Source: JBGLNL01 sp046484125
Lineage (GTDB): Bacteria > Chloroflexota > Dehalococcoidia > SZUA-161 > SpSt-899
Direction: 5' to 3'
Length of the DNA stretch: 23,875 nt
Assembly (NCBI GenBank): GCA_046484125.1
Contig: JAWOBX010000039.1
Span: 1-23,875 of the forward strand
Shown here: one piece after another, positions 7,167 through 14,726 of the stretch
Position numbering within the stretch: the first letter of the stretch is position 1
Layout of the letters: the number at the start of each line of letters is the position of its first letter
Notes under the pieces: generated by a model
What the model saw: the letters and a program-made list of their open reading frames with translations, nothing else
Told to the model about the DNA's origin: nothing
Database searches by the model: none
Position numbers and translations under genes: made by a program

Positions 7167-8537
7167 TTACTTTATGAATCCTTCATAATGGCGCATCAAT
7201 AATTGTGCCTCCATTTGCCTCATAGTATCCAGTACCACACCGACCACAATCAACAACCCGGCGCTGCTTATGATCATCAGGTTTTGAGCCTGGCCGATCT
7301 CGGAACCCACCAGTAGTATACCAATTAACGGCATGATCGCAACGCTTCCGAGAAAGAAGGCGCCACCCCAGGCAAGTCGGCTTTGTACCCCGTTCAGATA
7401 ATCGGAAGTCGGCCTTCCCGGGCGAATGCCTGGTATAAACCCTCCCTGTTTCTGCAAGTTTTCGGGGATGTTCTGTTGCTGGAAGATAATCATACCGTAG
7501 AACAATGTAAATCCAACAACGCACAAAAAGTAAACTGCCCAGTAAAACCACCAGAAATCACCGCCGGAATTAAATAGATCCTCATATATAAAGTTGGCAA
7601 AGTTGGGGTCCTGCCCGGCCGCATTGGCGAAATAACTGGCTACTGTTCCCGGGAAGATCATTATCGCCATGGCGAAGATCAAGGGGATCATTCCGGTGGA
7701 ATTAACCCGAAGAGGAATGTGGGTTCCGCCACTTTGCCGGTACACCTTGCCTCCACGGAATATGCTGCGCGAGTACTGAACCGGAATTCGACGATAGGCC
7801 TCGGTGACATATACGATGAAGTACGCGATGGCAATCATAAGGACTAACAGATTGATTAACCCCCAGAGATCGACAGTGAGATAACTTCGCCCGATGTTTT
7901 GCGGCATACCGGCGACGATACCGCCGAATATGATGATCGAAATCCCGTTACCTATACCGCGTTCAGTAATCAGCTCCCCGAGCCAGACAAGGAACACGGT
8001 TCCCGCTGTTAAGCAGAGTACCATGGATACGGTAGGAAGGAGGTTATCTCCAGATAGTCCGACATTGGAGATCGCGGGAGGCAATCCGCCTGGCTGGACC
8101 CTGCTGAGCATCATCAACTGGCCGTAACCCTGAAACATGGCAAGAGGGACCATCAGGTAGTGTGTATAACGGTTAATTTTGTTACGGCCTTCCTCACCTT
8201 CTCTCGAAAGCATCTGGAGCCTGGGTATAACAGGAACCAGCAATTGCATGATAATTGAAGCCGTAATGTATGGATATACCCCCATAGTGACTATGCTCAG
8301 ATTACGCATGGCGCCGCCGCTGAACATATCGAGCATGCCAAGTAGCTGGTTTTGTTCAAAGATGTCCCGGAGCGCATCTATATCCACACCGGGAAGTGGC
8401 ATTACTGCCATGAAACGGAAAACCACCAGGATTCCGAATGTAAAGAGGAGCTTCCTTCTTAAATCGGGGTGGTGGAGGGAGTCTATTACTGCTTGGATTA
8501 ATTTGGGCAATCCGCCCTGCCTGGCCTGCTGTTGCAT
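7167..8537 (-). CDS. secY: Protein translocase subunit SecY
   Basis: The channel subunit of the Sec translocon in the inner membrane (456 residues, ten predicted membrane helices). Visible family motifs: MPLPGVDIDAL in the first periplasmic segment, ASIIMQLLVPVIPRL, the ERGIGNGISIIIFGGIVA helix 5 region, PLRVNSTGMIPLIFA, and the cytosolic loop GFIPGIRPGRPTSDYL containing the arginine that contacts SecA and ribosomes. The ATG shares one base with the rplO stop (TGATG), which points to coupled translation, as is usual in spc operons. Confidence 0.97.
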   Translation of the reverse strand: MQQQARQGGLPKLIQAVIDSLHHPDLRRKLLFTFGILVVFRFMAVMPLPGVDIDALRDIFEQNQLLGMLDMFSGGAMRNLSIVTMGVYPYITASIIMQLLVPVIPRLQMLSREGEEGRNKINRYTHYLMVPLAMFQGYGQLMMLSRVQPGGLPPAISNVGLSGDNLLPTVSMVLCLTAGTVFLVWLGELITERGIGNGISIIIFGGIVAGMPQNIGRSYLTVDLWGLINLLVLMIAIAYFIVYVTEAYRRIPVQYSRSIFRGGKVYRQSGGTHIPLRVNSTGMIPLIFAMAIMIFPGTVASYFANAAGQDPNFANFIYEDLFNSGGDFWWFYWAVYFLCVVGFTLFYGMIIFQQQNIPENLQKQGGFIPGIRPGRPTSDYLNGVQSRLAWGGAFFLGSVAIMPLIGILLVGSEIGQAQNLMIISSAGLLIVVGVVLDTMRQMEAQLLMRHYEGFIK

Positions 8538-8983
8538 CAGGCAATCACCTCCGCTCTCCCGCCCACTTCTTCGATCTTGCTTCTCGCTGTCTTAGAAAAC
8601 TTACTGGCTCTCACCGTAATCGCACTGGTGAGCTCGCCTACACCGAGAATTTTCACCGGCTTGTGAAGATTCTTAATAATACCTGAGGCTACCAAATCTT
8701 CGGGTGTTACCTCCGAGCCTTCGGGGAAAACACTCAATCTACCGACGTTTACCTCAGCATATTCTGTCCGAAAGATATTGTTAAATCCCCGCTTGTAGGG
8801 CAAACGTTTAACCAGCGGGTTCTGTCCGCCTTCAAAAAGCGGATGAACGCCGCCACCCGAGCGGGAGTTCTGTCCTTTCAGGCCGCGGCACGAATACGTA
8901 CCGTGACCACTTCCAACACCGCGCCCGACTCTCTTTCGTTTTTGTTTCGAACCTGCCTGTGTATGCAACTGATTCTCTTTCAA
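8537..8983 (-). CDS. rplO: 50S ribosomal protein L15
   Basis: L15 (148 residues) helps late 50S assembly. The glycine-rich N-terminus has KRKRVGRGVGSGHGTYSCRG, followed by SRSGGGVHPLFEGGQNPLVKRLPYKRGF and the conserved C-terminal VRASKFSKTARSKIEEVGG. Start is TTG at 8983, with GGAG eight bases upstream. No ATG or GTG is in place to give the conserved N-terminus. It normally follows rpmD, but here it is preceded by 139 bases without a gene. Confidence 0.96.
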   Translation of the reverse strand: MKENQLHTQAGSKQKRKRVGRGVGSGHGTYSCRGLKGQNSRSGGGVHPLFEGGQNPLVKRLPYKRGFNNIFRTEYAEVNVGRLSVFPEGSEVTPEDLVASGIIKNLHKPVKILGVGELTSAITVRASKFSKTARSKIEEVGGRAEVIA

Positions 8984-9023
8984 GGCCTGCTCTCCTGATT
9001 GCGATCTTGTTGTCGGTGAATTA

Positions 9024-9061
9024 GGTTCCTTTAAGTCTCGTTAACGCTGGGTTAAAGAACC
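9024..9061 (-). promoter_or_regulatory. Hairpin in the rpsE-rplO gap where rpmD would lie
   Basis: The gap 8984-9122 was read in all three minus-strand frames; none gives an L30 protein. It does hold an inverted repeat: 9052-9061 (GGTTCTTTAA on the minus strand) pairs with 9024-9034 (TTAAAGGAACC) with one bulged G and a 17-base loop. No T run follows, so it is not a clear terminator. It may be an RNA processing or control element ahead of rplO, or a leftover of the lost gene. Function unknown. Confidence 0.45.
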
Positions 9062-9122
9062 GGTTCGATTTCCTCAGTTGCCCTTACCCTGTTTTATCAA
9101 GTGAACGAAGGTTCAAGGTGCT

Positions 9123-9623
9123 TCAGTGTCGGCCAGTAGGGGTTATGCCTCTTTTTGCCAATTCCTCTTCTGGATTTTTCAACTGGCTTAAAGCGAGCAC
9201 CGTTGCCTGAACCACATTTATAGGGTTGGAACTGCCCAGCGATTTAGTGAGGATATCCCTTATCCCTGCCGATTCGAGCACCGCACGGACTGTCTTGCCT
9301 GCGATGACGCCTGTTCCAGGCGATGCAGGCTTCAGCATGATTTTAGCCGCCCCGAATTTCACAGTGATTTCATGTGTAATGGTGCTCCCTTGCATGGGTA
9401 CTTGAATGAGGTTCTTTCTGCCCACTGCTGCGCCTTTACGTATGGCTACGGGAATCTCATTTCCCTTACCCAGTCCAAAGCCAACATGGCCCTCATTATC
9501 GCCCACAACCACAAGGGCACTGAACGAAAGCTTGCGTCCGCCGGTTATGGTTTTGGCCACCCGTCTGATGTGAACAAGGGTTTCGGTTAGATTTAGTTCT
9601 TCCGGGTTAATCTTCTGATTCAT
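9123..9623 (-). CDS. rpsE: 30S ribosomal protein S5
   Basis: S5 (166 residues) acts in translational accuracy and mRNA unwinding at the entry tunnel. The N-terminal dsRNA-binding-like domain starts LVHIRRVAKTITGGRKLSFS and contains VVVGDNEGHVGFGLGKGNEI, the loop linked to spectinomycin resistance. The C-terminal domain has GTGVIAGKTVRAVLESAGI and SLGSSNPINVVQAT. Normal length. Eight bases separate it from rplR upstream. Confidence 0.97.
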   Translation of the reverse strand: MNQKINPEELNLTETLVHIRRVAKTITGGRKLSFSALVVVGDNEGHVGFGLGKGNEIPVAIRKGAAVGRKNLIQVPMQGSTITHEITVKFGAAKIMLKPASPGTGVIAGKTVRAVLESAGIRDILTKSLGSSNPINVVQATVLALSQLKNPEEELAKRGITPTGRH

Positions 9624-9630
9624 AAAGCCC

Positions 9631-9993
9631 TCAGAATTTTAGTCCTTTTTCTCTGCATCCCTCTGCGAGAGCTTTGACCCGACCGTGGTATTTATATCCA
9701 CCGCGGTCAAAAACAAGCTCACTGATACCCTGATCCAGGGCTTTCTTGCCCAGCACCTCACCGATCAGCTTCGCCTCCTCGCTCTTGGAGATTTTTCGAC
9801 CTTTTACCTCCGGGTTGAGGGAAGAGACCGAGATGATGGTTCTTCTTGAGACATCATCAATAAGCTGTGCGTAGATATGTTTCAGACTGCGAAAAACACA
9901 TAGCCTGGGCTTTGTCTCGGTGCCCGAGACTCTGCTCCGTACTCGTTCATGCCTGGCTTTGCGCCTGTTTCTTTTTTGTGCGATGTTCGCCAT
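9631..9993 (-). CDS. rplR: 50S ribosomal protein L18
   Basis: L18 (120 residues) binds 5S rRNA in the central protuberance together with L5. Family marks: the basic start KRNRRKARHERVRSRVSGT, PRLCVFRSLKHIYAQLIDD, and the C-terminal ELVFDRGGYKYHGRVKALAEGCREKGLKF, which ends as usual in F. Normal length, normal spc position between rplF and rpsE. Confidence 0.97.
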   Translation of the reverse strand: MANIAQKRNRRKARHERVRSRVSGTETKPRLCVFRSLKHIYAQLIDDVSRRTIISVSSLNPEVKGRKISKSEEAKLIGEVLGKKALDQGISELVFDRGGYKYHGRVKALAEGCREKGLKF

Positions 9994-10012
9994 AACACTA
10001 TTCCTGGCCCCG

Positions 10013-10567
10013 CTATTTCTTCTTGGCTCCTACTTTACCTGCCTTACCAGCCTTAAGGCGCACCCTTTCGCCTGAGTACCTTATACCTTTTCCCTTGTAA
10101 TGGTCAGGCGGCCTGATCGCTCTAATATTGGCCGCTGTCTCTCCCACAAGTTCTTTGTCAATCCCGGCGACGGTGATCTTGTTGGTGCCTTCAATAGAGA
10201 ATGATATCCCCTCCGGAGCTGTCACCTCTACTGGGCGTGAGTAACCAACGAGAAGAGTTAATTTGTCACCTGAGGATTGGGCTCTGTAACCCACCCCTAC
10301 TATTTCAAGGACCTTATGGTAACCCTCACTAACCCCGTAAACCATGTTAGCTACCAGAGTTCTGGTAAGTCCATGTAAGGCCCGATGGTGCCGGTTCTCA
10401 GTTGGCCTGTAAACGTTGATAACATCGCCCTCTATTTCAACCTTAATATCAGGGGGCAGAGAGCGGCTAAGAGTTCCTTTTGGGCCTGTTACAACACAAT
10501 CATTTCCTTTGAAACTTACCTCAACCCCGCCGGGGACTTGCACTGGTTTCTTCCCTATCCTTGACAT
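10013..10567 (-). CDS. rplF: 50S ribosomal protein L6
   Basis: L6 (184 residues) sits near the sarcin-ricin loop, where translation factors bind. It begins MSRIGKKPVQVPGGVEV, has two repeated alpha-beta domains (about 1-80 and 85-175), a central GLTRTLVANMVYGVSEGYHKVLEIVGVGYRA joint, and the C-terminal RPPDHYKGKGIRYSGE motif. A short basic lysine tail ends the protein. Normal spc position after rpsH, with a 53-base gap in which nothing else is seen. Confidence 0.97.
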   Translation of the reverse strand: MSRIGKKPVQVPGGVEVSFKGNDCVVTGPKGTLSRSLPPDIKVEIEGDVINVYRPTENRHHRALHGLTRTLVANMVYGVSEGYHKVLEIVGVGYRAQSSGDKLTLLVGYSRPVEVTAPEGISFSIEGTNKITVAGIDKELVGETAANIRAIRPPDHYKGKGIRYSGERVRLKAGKAGKVGAKKK

Positions 10568-10620
10568 ATTTCGATCCTTGGCACATAAAACATATATTAT
10601 TTCCCGGTTATCTCATTCAG

Positions 10621-11022
10621 CTACCACGCGTAACAGAGAATCTCGCCGCCGATACCTTGATTCCATGCCTGCTTGCCCGTCATTATTCCCTGCGGTGTGG
10701 AAAGCACGGCTATACCCATTCCACCATAGATCCTCGGTATCTCACCTTTTCCAACATATACCCGAAGGCCGGGTTTGCTGACCCTCTTGAGGCCCTTTAA
10801 AACCGGCTCCTGATGCTCTGTATACTTAAGGTGGGCCTTAATGATCCGTTGCGGGTTTTCGCCCTTCACCACCTCATAATCCTTAATGAACCCTTCATCC
10901 TTCAAGATCTTTACAATGGACAGTTTTACCTTGGAGGAAGGTATCTGGACGAAATCAGCGCCAACCATGTTGGCGTTTCTTATTCTTGTGAGCATGTCCG
11001 CTATGGGATCGGTTACACTCAT
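10621..11022 (-). CDS. rpsH: 30S ribosomal protein S8
   Basis: S8 (133 residues) binds the central domain of 16S rRNA and in E. coli represses the spc operon. It begins SVTDPIADMLTRIRNAN, has VKLSIVKILKDEGFIKDYEV and the C-terminal IPRIYGGMGIAVLSTPQGIMT, with the family ending GGEILCYAW. I chose the ATG at 11022 because GGAG lies seven bases before it. An ATG two codons upstream (11028) has only one base between it and the same GGAG. Normal length. Confidence 0.96.
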   Translation of the reverse strand: MSVTDPIADMLTRIRNANMVGADFVQIPSSKVKLSIVKILKDEGFIKDYEVVKGENPQRIIKAHLKYTEHQEPVLKGLKRVSKPGLRVYVGKGEIPRIYGGMGIAVLSTPQGIMTGKQAWNQGIGGEILCYAW

Positions 11023-11038
11023 AGTCATTCTCCAAAAT

Positions 11039-11224
11039 TCACCAGCTGGACTTCCTGACCCCTATCAGTTGCCCCTCATTGGCGAGTTCGCGAAAGCAAA
11101 TACGGCATAATTCAAAATGCCTCATATAGGCGCGAGGCCGACCGCAGATCCGGCACCTGTTTCTATGGCGCACCCTGTACTTCGGAGTCTTGAGGGATTT
11201 TGCTACCTGAGACGTTTTTGCCAC
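11039..11224 (-). CDS. rpsN: 30S ribosomal protein S14, type Z
   Basis: S14 (61 residues) is in the 30S head. This is the short zinc-binding form, with C24, C27, C40 and C43 in CRICGRPRAYMRHFELCRIC and the family end GVRKSSW. Such forms are common in Firmicutes, Chloroflexota and Thermus, whereas E. coli has the longer zinc-free form. Start is GTG at 11224, with an AAGGGG ribosome site upstream. It lies between rplE and rpsH. Confidence 0.97.
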   Translation of the reverse strand: MAKTSQVAKSLKTPKYRVRHRNRCRICGRPRAYMRHFELCRICFRELANEGQLIGVRKSSW

Positions 11225-11235
11225 TTTATTTCCCC

Positions 11236-11790
11236 TTAATTCTCTCTAGCGAATGGCATCCCCATGAGTTCCAGGAGTTGCCTTCCTTCTTCATCGGTGG
11301 GGGCAGTGGTTATCACCACCACCTGAAAACCTCGAATTTTATCTATTTTATCGTAGTTAATCTCGGGAAAAATGATCTGCTCCTTGATTCCCAGAGAGTA
11401 ATTGCCCCGCCCGTCAAAAGAATCACGCGGCACCCCGTGGAAATCGCGTGTGCGCGGCAGGGCGATGTTGATCAATCTGTCCATGAAATCGTACATCCTG
11501 CGGCCACGAAGTGTTACTTTTGCCCCTATGGCCATGTCTTTGCGCAGCTTGAAACCGGCTATCGATTTCCTGGCACGGGTGACCACAGGCTGCTGCCCTG
11601 AAATCAGGGTGAGGTCTGAAACAGCCGCTTCAACAGCTTTCGGGTTTTGTATTGCTTCTCCCAGCCCGATATTCAGTACTATTTTCTCCAGCCTGGGAAC
11701 CCTCATAGGGCTGCTAAACCCTCTCTCCTTCATCATATGAGGGGTTATTTCATCCTGATAACGCTGCTTCAATCTGGAAGTCTGCGCCAT
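11236..11790 (-). CDS. rplE: 50S ribosomal protein L5
   Basis: L5 (184 residues) binds 5S rRNA in the central protuberance and contacts the P-site tRNA. Visible motifs: RVPRLEKIVLNIGLGEA near residue 30, GQQPVVTRARKSIAGFKLR, and RDFHGVPRDSFDGRGNYSLG, then the C-terminal PTDEEGRQLLELMGMPF. The start ATG shares one base with the rplX stop, so it is coupled. Normal length and position. Confidence 0.97.
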   Translation of the reverse strand: MAQTSRLKQRYQDEITPHMMKERGFSSPMRVPRLEKIVLNIGLGEAIQNPKAVEAAVSDLTLISGQQPVVTRARKSIAGFKLRKDMAIGAKVTLRGRRMYDFMDRLINIALPRTRDFHGVPRDSFDGRGNYSLGIKEQIIFPEINYDKIDKIRGFQVVVITTAPTDEEGRQLLELMGMPFAREN

Positions 11791-12104
11791 TAGTCGATTA
11801 CCTCATGGCATTTCTTGCATACTCTTACTTTGGAACCGGCCTCCATATAGTGAAAGCCTACCCTGGTGGGGCGATTGCATTTCTTACATACAAGCATAAC
11901 GTCAGAAACATTTATAGGGGCCTCTTTTTCGATAATGCCGGCTTGCCTCATTTGTTTCGAAGGCTTCATGTGCCTTTTTATCATATTGATCCCCTCCACA
12001 ACAAGCCGGTCTTCACCCGGAATAGAGTTGAGGACTTTCCCCTTCTTTCCACGGTCTCGTCCCAGTATTACCATAACTTCATCGTTCTTACGTATCTTGC
12101 TCAT
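11790..12104 (-). CDS. rplX: 50S ribosomal protein L24 (zinc-ribbon form)
   Basis: L24 (104 residues) is an assembly initiator of the large subunit. The KOW motif (about residues 5-35) has VMVILGRDRGKKGKVL, followed by GINMIKRHMKPSKQ. The C-terminal part holds two CxxC pairs (C73/C76 and C96/C99) in MLVCKKCNRPTRVGF and VRVCKKCHEVI, forming a likely zinc ribbon. I take the ATG at 12104, which shares one base with the rplN stop (TGATG); a GTG one codon earlier is possible. Confidence 0.96.
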   Translation of the reverse strand: MSKIRKNDEVMVILGRDRGKKGKVLNSIPGEDRLVVEGINMIKRHMKPSKQMRQAGIIEKEAPINVSDVMLVCKKCNRPTRVGFHYMEAGSKVRVCKKCHEVID

Positions 12105-12472
12105 CACAGCACCTCGGGCGCCAGAGAAACGATTTTCATATAATTCTTATCTCGAAGCTCCCTTCCAACGGGCCCGAAAATCCGGCTTCCTTTCGGGTTA
12201 CCTCTCTCGTCGAGTATGACAACGGCGTTTTCGTCGAACTTGATGTAGGTTCCGTCACTTCGACCGTAGTTTTTAGCCACCCGCGCTACAACGGCCCGGA
12301 CCACATCGCCTTTCTTCACTGAAGAGTTGGGAACCGCGTCCTTGACTGAACATACAATCACATCCCCGATCCCCGCATATCTCTTACGAGTCCCCCCGGG
12401 TATACCAAAGCACATCACTTCCTTTGCTCCCGAGTTATCCGCTACTTTGAGTCTGGTATATATCTGGATCAT
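12104..12472 (-). CDS. rplN: 50S ribosomal protein L14
   Basis: L14 (122 residues) forms intersubunit bridges B5 and B8. It begins MIQIYTRLKVADNSGAKEVM, with the loop GGTRKRYAGIGDVIVCSVKDA, and the C-terminal TRIFGPV-equivalent SRIFGPVGRELRDKNYMKIVSLAPEVL. Normal length. It starts the classical spc operon part of the cluster, 21 bases after rpsQ; I see no strong promoter in that gap, so it is probably read through from the S10 part. Confidence 0.97.
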   Translation of the reverse strand: MIQIYTRLKVADNSGAKEVMCFGIPGGTRKRYAGIGDVIVCSVKDAVPNSSVKKGDVVRAVVARVAKNYGRSDGTYIKFDENAVVILDERGNPKGSRIFGPVGRELRDKNYMKIVSLAPEVL

Positions 12473-12493
12473 CTTCGTTTTTCCGGCTCTGTA

Positions 12494-12742
12494 TTATTCC
12501 CGTCTTTCTAATATATCGCCCACTCGCCAGCGCTTTTCCTTTGAGAGAGGACGGGTTTCAATCATCTTTACCTTGTCTCCCACCTGACAGGAGCCATCTT
12601 TATCATGAGCTTTATATTTCTTGGTATGATTAATATATTTCTTGTAGCGCAGATGCGGTCGACGAGTCGTAACTTTCACGACCACGGTCTTATCCATTCG
12701 GTTACTTATCACGGTCCCGACTAGTGTACGCCTGTTGTTCAT
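12494..12742 (-). CDS. rpsQ: 30S ribosomal protein S17
   Basis: S17 (82 residues) is an early-binding small-subunit protein with an OB fold. The sequence RRTLVGTVISNRMDKTVVVKV at the start, HLRYKKYINHTKKYKAHD, and the C-terminal VGDKVKMIETRPLSKEKRWRV are diagnostic. The start ATG overlaps the rpmC stop by four bases, so translation is coupled. Length normal. Confidence 0.97.
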   Translation of the reverse strand: MNNRRTLVGTVISNRMDKTVVVKVTTRRPHLRYKKYINHTKKYKAHDKDGSCQVGDKVKMIETRPLSKEKRWRVGDILERRE

Positions 12743-12945
12743 GCTTTATAGCTCCCCGATAGCTCCATTTCCCGCATGACAGTCTTGATCCTGGCGATTT
12801 TTCTTTTCACCGTTCTCAATTCGCGGAAGTTTGTAGCCTGCTTGGTGCTCAACTGGAATCGCAGATTGAAAAGTTCATGGTATGAGCTTTCCAGCTCCCG
12901 TCCCAGATCATCGTAATTCATTTTTCGGATTTCGTTTATATGCAA
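12739..12945 (-). CDS. rpmC: 50S ribosomal protein L29
   Basis: L29 (68 residues) is a two-helix protein at the tunnel exit, near the SRP and trigger factor docking site. EIRKMNYDDLGRELESSYHELFNLRFQLS followed by the second helix TVKRKIARIKTVMRE matches the family. Start is TTG at 12945, chosen because the next ATG would cut off the conserved IHINEIR start. The ribosome site is weak: GGAG lies only two bases away, and GGGG about ten. Overlaps rpsQ by four bases. Confidence 0.95.
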   Translation of the reverse strand: MHINEIRKMNYDDLGRELESSYHELFNLRFQLSTKQATNFRELRTVKRKIARIKTVMREMELSGSYKA

Positions 12946-12960
12946 TGCTCCGAACCCCGC

Positions 12961-13386
12961 TTAAGATGTAGTTCCCAGAGTGTACCTGGAGGTAATTCGA
13001 ACTTTCAAGGGCAGTTTCTGGGCAGCCAGCCGTAATGCCTCCCGCGCAAGTTCCTCGCGGATACCCCCCACTTCGAACATTATCCTCCCCGGCTTGACCA
13101 CTGCTACCCAGTGGTCAACGGCACCTTTCCCCTTACCCATTCGGGTTTCGGGAGGTCTGGAAGTTACCGGCTTATCCGGAAATACGCGAATCCATACCTG
13201 GCCACCTCTTTTGAGGTGTCTCACGATAGCCCTTCTGGCAGCCTCTATCTGCCTGCTGGTTACCCACGCATCTTCCGTTGCCTGGAGTCCGAGTTCGCCG
13301 AAATGCACCGTGTTGCCGGATTGGGCCTTGCCCCTGCGCCGGCCTCGATGTTGCTTACGATACTTGACTTTCTTTGGCTGCAACAT
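12961..13386 (-). CDS. rplP: 50S ribosomal protein L16
   Basis: L16 (141 residues) organises the A-site region of the large subunit. It begins MLQPKKVKYRKQHRGRRRG, has LQATEDAWVTSRQIEAARRA and the conserved VWIRVFPDKPVTSRPPETRMGKGKGAVDHWVAVVKPGR segment that contains the arginine hydroxylated in other bacteria. Normal length; between rpsC (six bases upstream) and rpmC. Confidence 0.97.
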   Translation of the reverse strand: MLQPKKVKYRKQHRGRRRGKAQSGNTVHFGELGLQATEDAWVTSRQIEAARRAIVRHLKRGGQVWIRVFPDKPVTSRPPETRMGKGKGAVDHWVAVVKPGRIMFEVGGIREELAREALRLAAQKLPLKVRITSRYTLGTTS

Positions 13387-13392
13387 TTGCGC

Positions 13393-14076
13393 TTACTCCA
13401 CTGATCCTACCGGGGGCTCGACGCCTCCGACCGGAATAGCCTGACGATGTTCAGGTATAATGTCTCCCATATAAATCCACACTTTTACGCCTATTTTACC
13501 GGTGGAGGTATGCGCCTCAGCCAGGCCGTAGTCGATATCAGCCCGCAGTGTATGTAGCGGCACACTCCCCTGGTGCTCCGTTGTACGCCGGGCTATCTCC
13601 TGTCCGCCAAGTCGACCGGCGATATTTACCCGAATACCTTTGGCGCCAGCATCCATGGTCTGCGAGATGGCTCGCTTCATAGCCCTTCTAAAGGATATCC
13701 TCCGCTCCATTTGATCGGCGATGTTTCGCGCAACCAGATAGGCGTCAAGATCGGGAGTGCGGATTTCCTGAATGTTCAGATGAACCTTTTTCTTTGTCAG
13801 ATTCTGAAGTACGGTTCTCATCTCATCCACTCTCTGACCACCCCTCCCTATGACTATACCCGGCCGTGAAGTATTGATGGTAACCGTCAGCTCTCCCACT
13901 CCCCGTTCTATCTCGAGCTTGGAGATACCCGCATTGCGATAGCTCTTGTGAATGGTCTTACGAATTCTGAGATCCTCGTGCAGTAATTCCGCATAGTTCA
14001 TGTCATCGTGCCATTTTGACTGCCAGGTCTTATAGGACCCCAGCCTGAAACCTACGGGATGGACTTTCTGTCCCAT
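13393..14076 (-). CDS. rpsC: 30S ribosomal protein S3
   Basis: S3 (227 residues) lines the mRNA entry channel. N-terminus MGQKVHPVGFRLGSYKTWQSKW is classic. The KH domain (about 45-110) has the IVIGRGGQRVDEMR loop, a variant of the GxxG signature. The C-terminal domain has AMDAGAKGI-type MDAGAKGIRVNIAGRLGGQEIAR and KVWIYMGD. Its start ATG directly abuts the rplV stop with no spacer. Normal length. Confidence 0.97.
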   Translation of the reverse strand: MGQKVHPVGFRLGSYKTWQSKWHDDMNYAELLHEDLRIRKTIHKSYRNAGISKLEIERGVGELTVTINTSRPGIVIGRGGQRVDEMRTVLQNLTKKKVHLNIQEIRTPDLDAYLVARNIADQMERRISFRRAMKRAISQTMDAGAKGIRVNIAGRLGGQEIARRTTEHQGSVPLHTLRADIDYGLAEAHTSTGKIGVKVWIYMGDIIPEHRQAIPVGGVEPPVGSVE

Positions 14077-14409
14077 CTACATCTCCTCAACAACGATGGT
14101 TATATGACTGGAGCGCTTCAAAATCGGGTTAACCCTGCCCCTGCCCTGGAATCGAATTCTTTTCATTGTCATCCCTTCATCCACAAAAGCCTGGGTGACT
14201 TTCAACTCTGACGGAATCATCTGGTAGTTATTCTCCGCATTCGCAACGGCTGACTTAACTACGCGGGATACCATTCTGGCTGCCGGACTCGGCGTGAATT
14301 TAAGGATCGCCAGGGCTTCGTTGGCTCCTTTTCCACGTATCATGTCAACGATTCCGCGCGCCTTTTTGGGTGAAACCCTGACACCTTTTGCCGTTGCTTT
14401 AACTTCCAT
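14077..14409 (-). CDS. rplV: 50S ribosomal protein L22
   Basis: L22 (110 residues) extends a beta-hairpin into the exit tunnel, the site of macrolide resistance changes. It begins VKATAKGVRVSPKKARGIVDMIRGK, and the hairpin region reads VTQAFVDEGMTMKRIRFQGRGRVNPILKRSSHITIVV. Normal length and normal hairpin length. It lies between rpsS and rpsC. Confidence 0.97.
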   Translation of the reverse strand: MEVKATAKGVRVSPKKARGIVDMIRGKGANEALAILKFTPSPAARMVSRVVKSAVANAENNYQMIPSELKVTQAFVDEGMTMKRIRFQGRGRVNPILKRSSHITIVVEEM

Positions 14410-14438
14410 TATACGAACCCTGTCTCAGATAGTTGAAT

Positions 14439-14714
14439 TTATTTCTTGCCCTTTTCCTTGGCTGTATGCCCACGGTACGTTCTGGTTGGAGCGAACTCAC
14501 CGAGTTTGTGGCCGACCATGTTCTCTGTAATGAAGACTGGAACATGCCTTCTGCCATCATGGACTGCGATAGTCAGTCCGAGCATATCGGGCACAACCAT
14601 CGATCCGCGGGCCCACGTCTTGATTACCGTCTTCTGGCCGCTTGCTTTGATGGCAGTGACCTTCTTCATCAGTTTAGCGTCTACGTATGGCCCTTTCTTC
14701 GTGGATCGTCCCAA
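14439..14714 (-). CDS. rpsS: 30S ribosomal protein S19
   Basis: S19 (91 residues) is in the 30S head next to S13 and contacts the 50S subunit. Family marks are GRSTKKGPYVDAKLMKKV, KTWARGSMVVPDMLGLTIAVHDGR, VFITENMVGHKLGEFAPTRTYRGH. Start is TTG at 14714; the conserved start GRSTKKGPY begins directly after and no ATG is placed to supply it. Twelve bases separate it from rplB. Confidence 0.97.
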   Translation of the reverse strand: MGRSTKKGPYVDAKLMKKVTAIKASGQKTVIKTWARGSMVVPDMLGLTIAVHDGRRHVPVFITENMVGHKLGEFAPTRTYRGHTAKEKGKK

Positions 14715-14726
14715 TTGAACCTCCGT

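Noticed and set aside
8984..9122. Small rpmD (L30) gene in the rpsE-rplO gap
   Set aside because: All three minus-strand frames are interrupted and none shows the L30 pattern.
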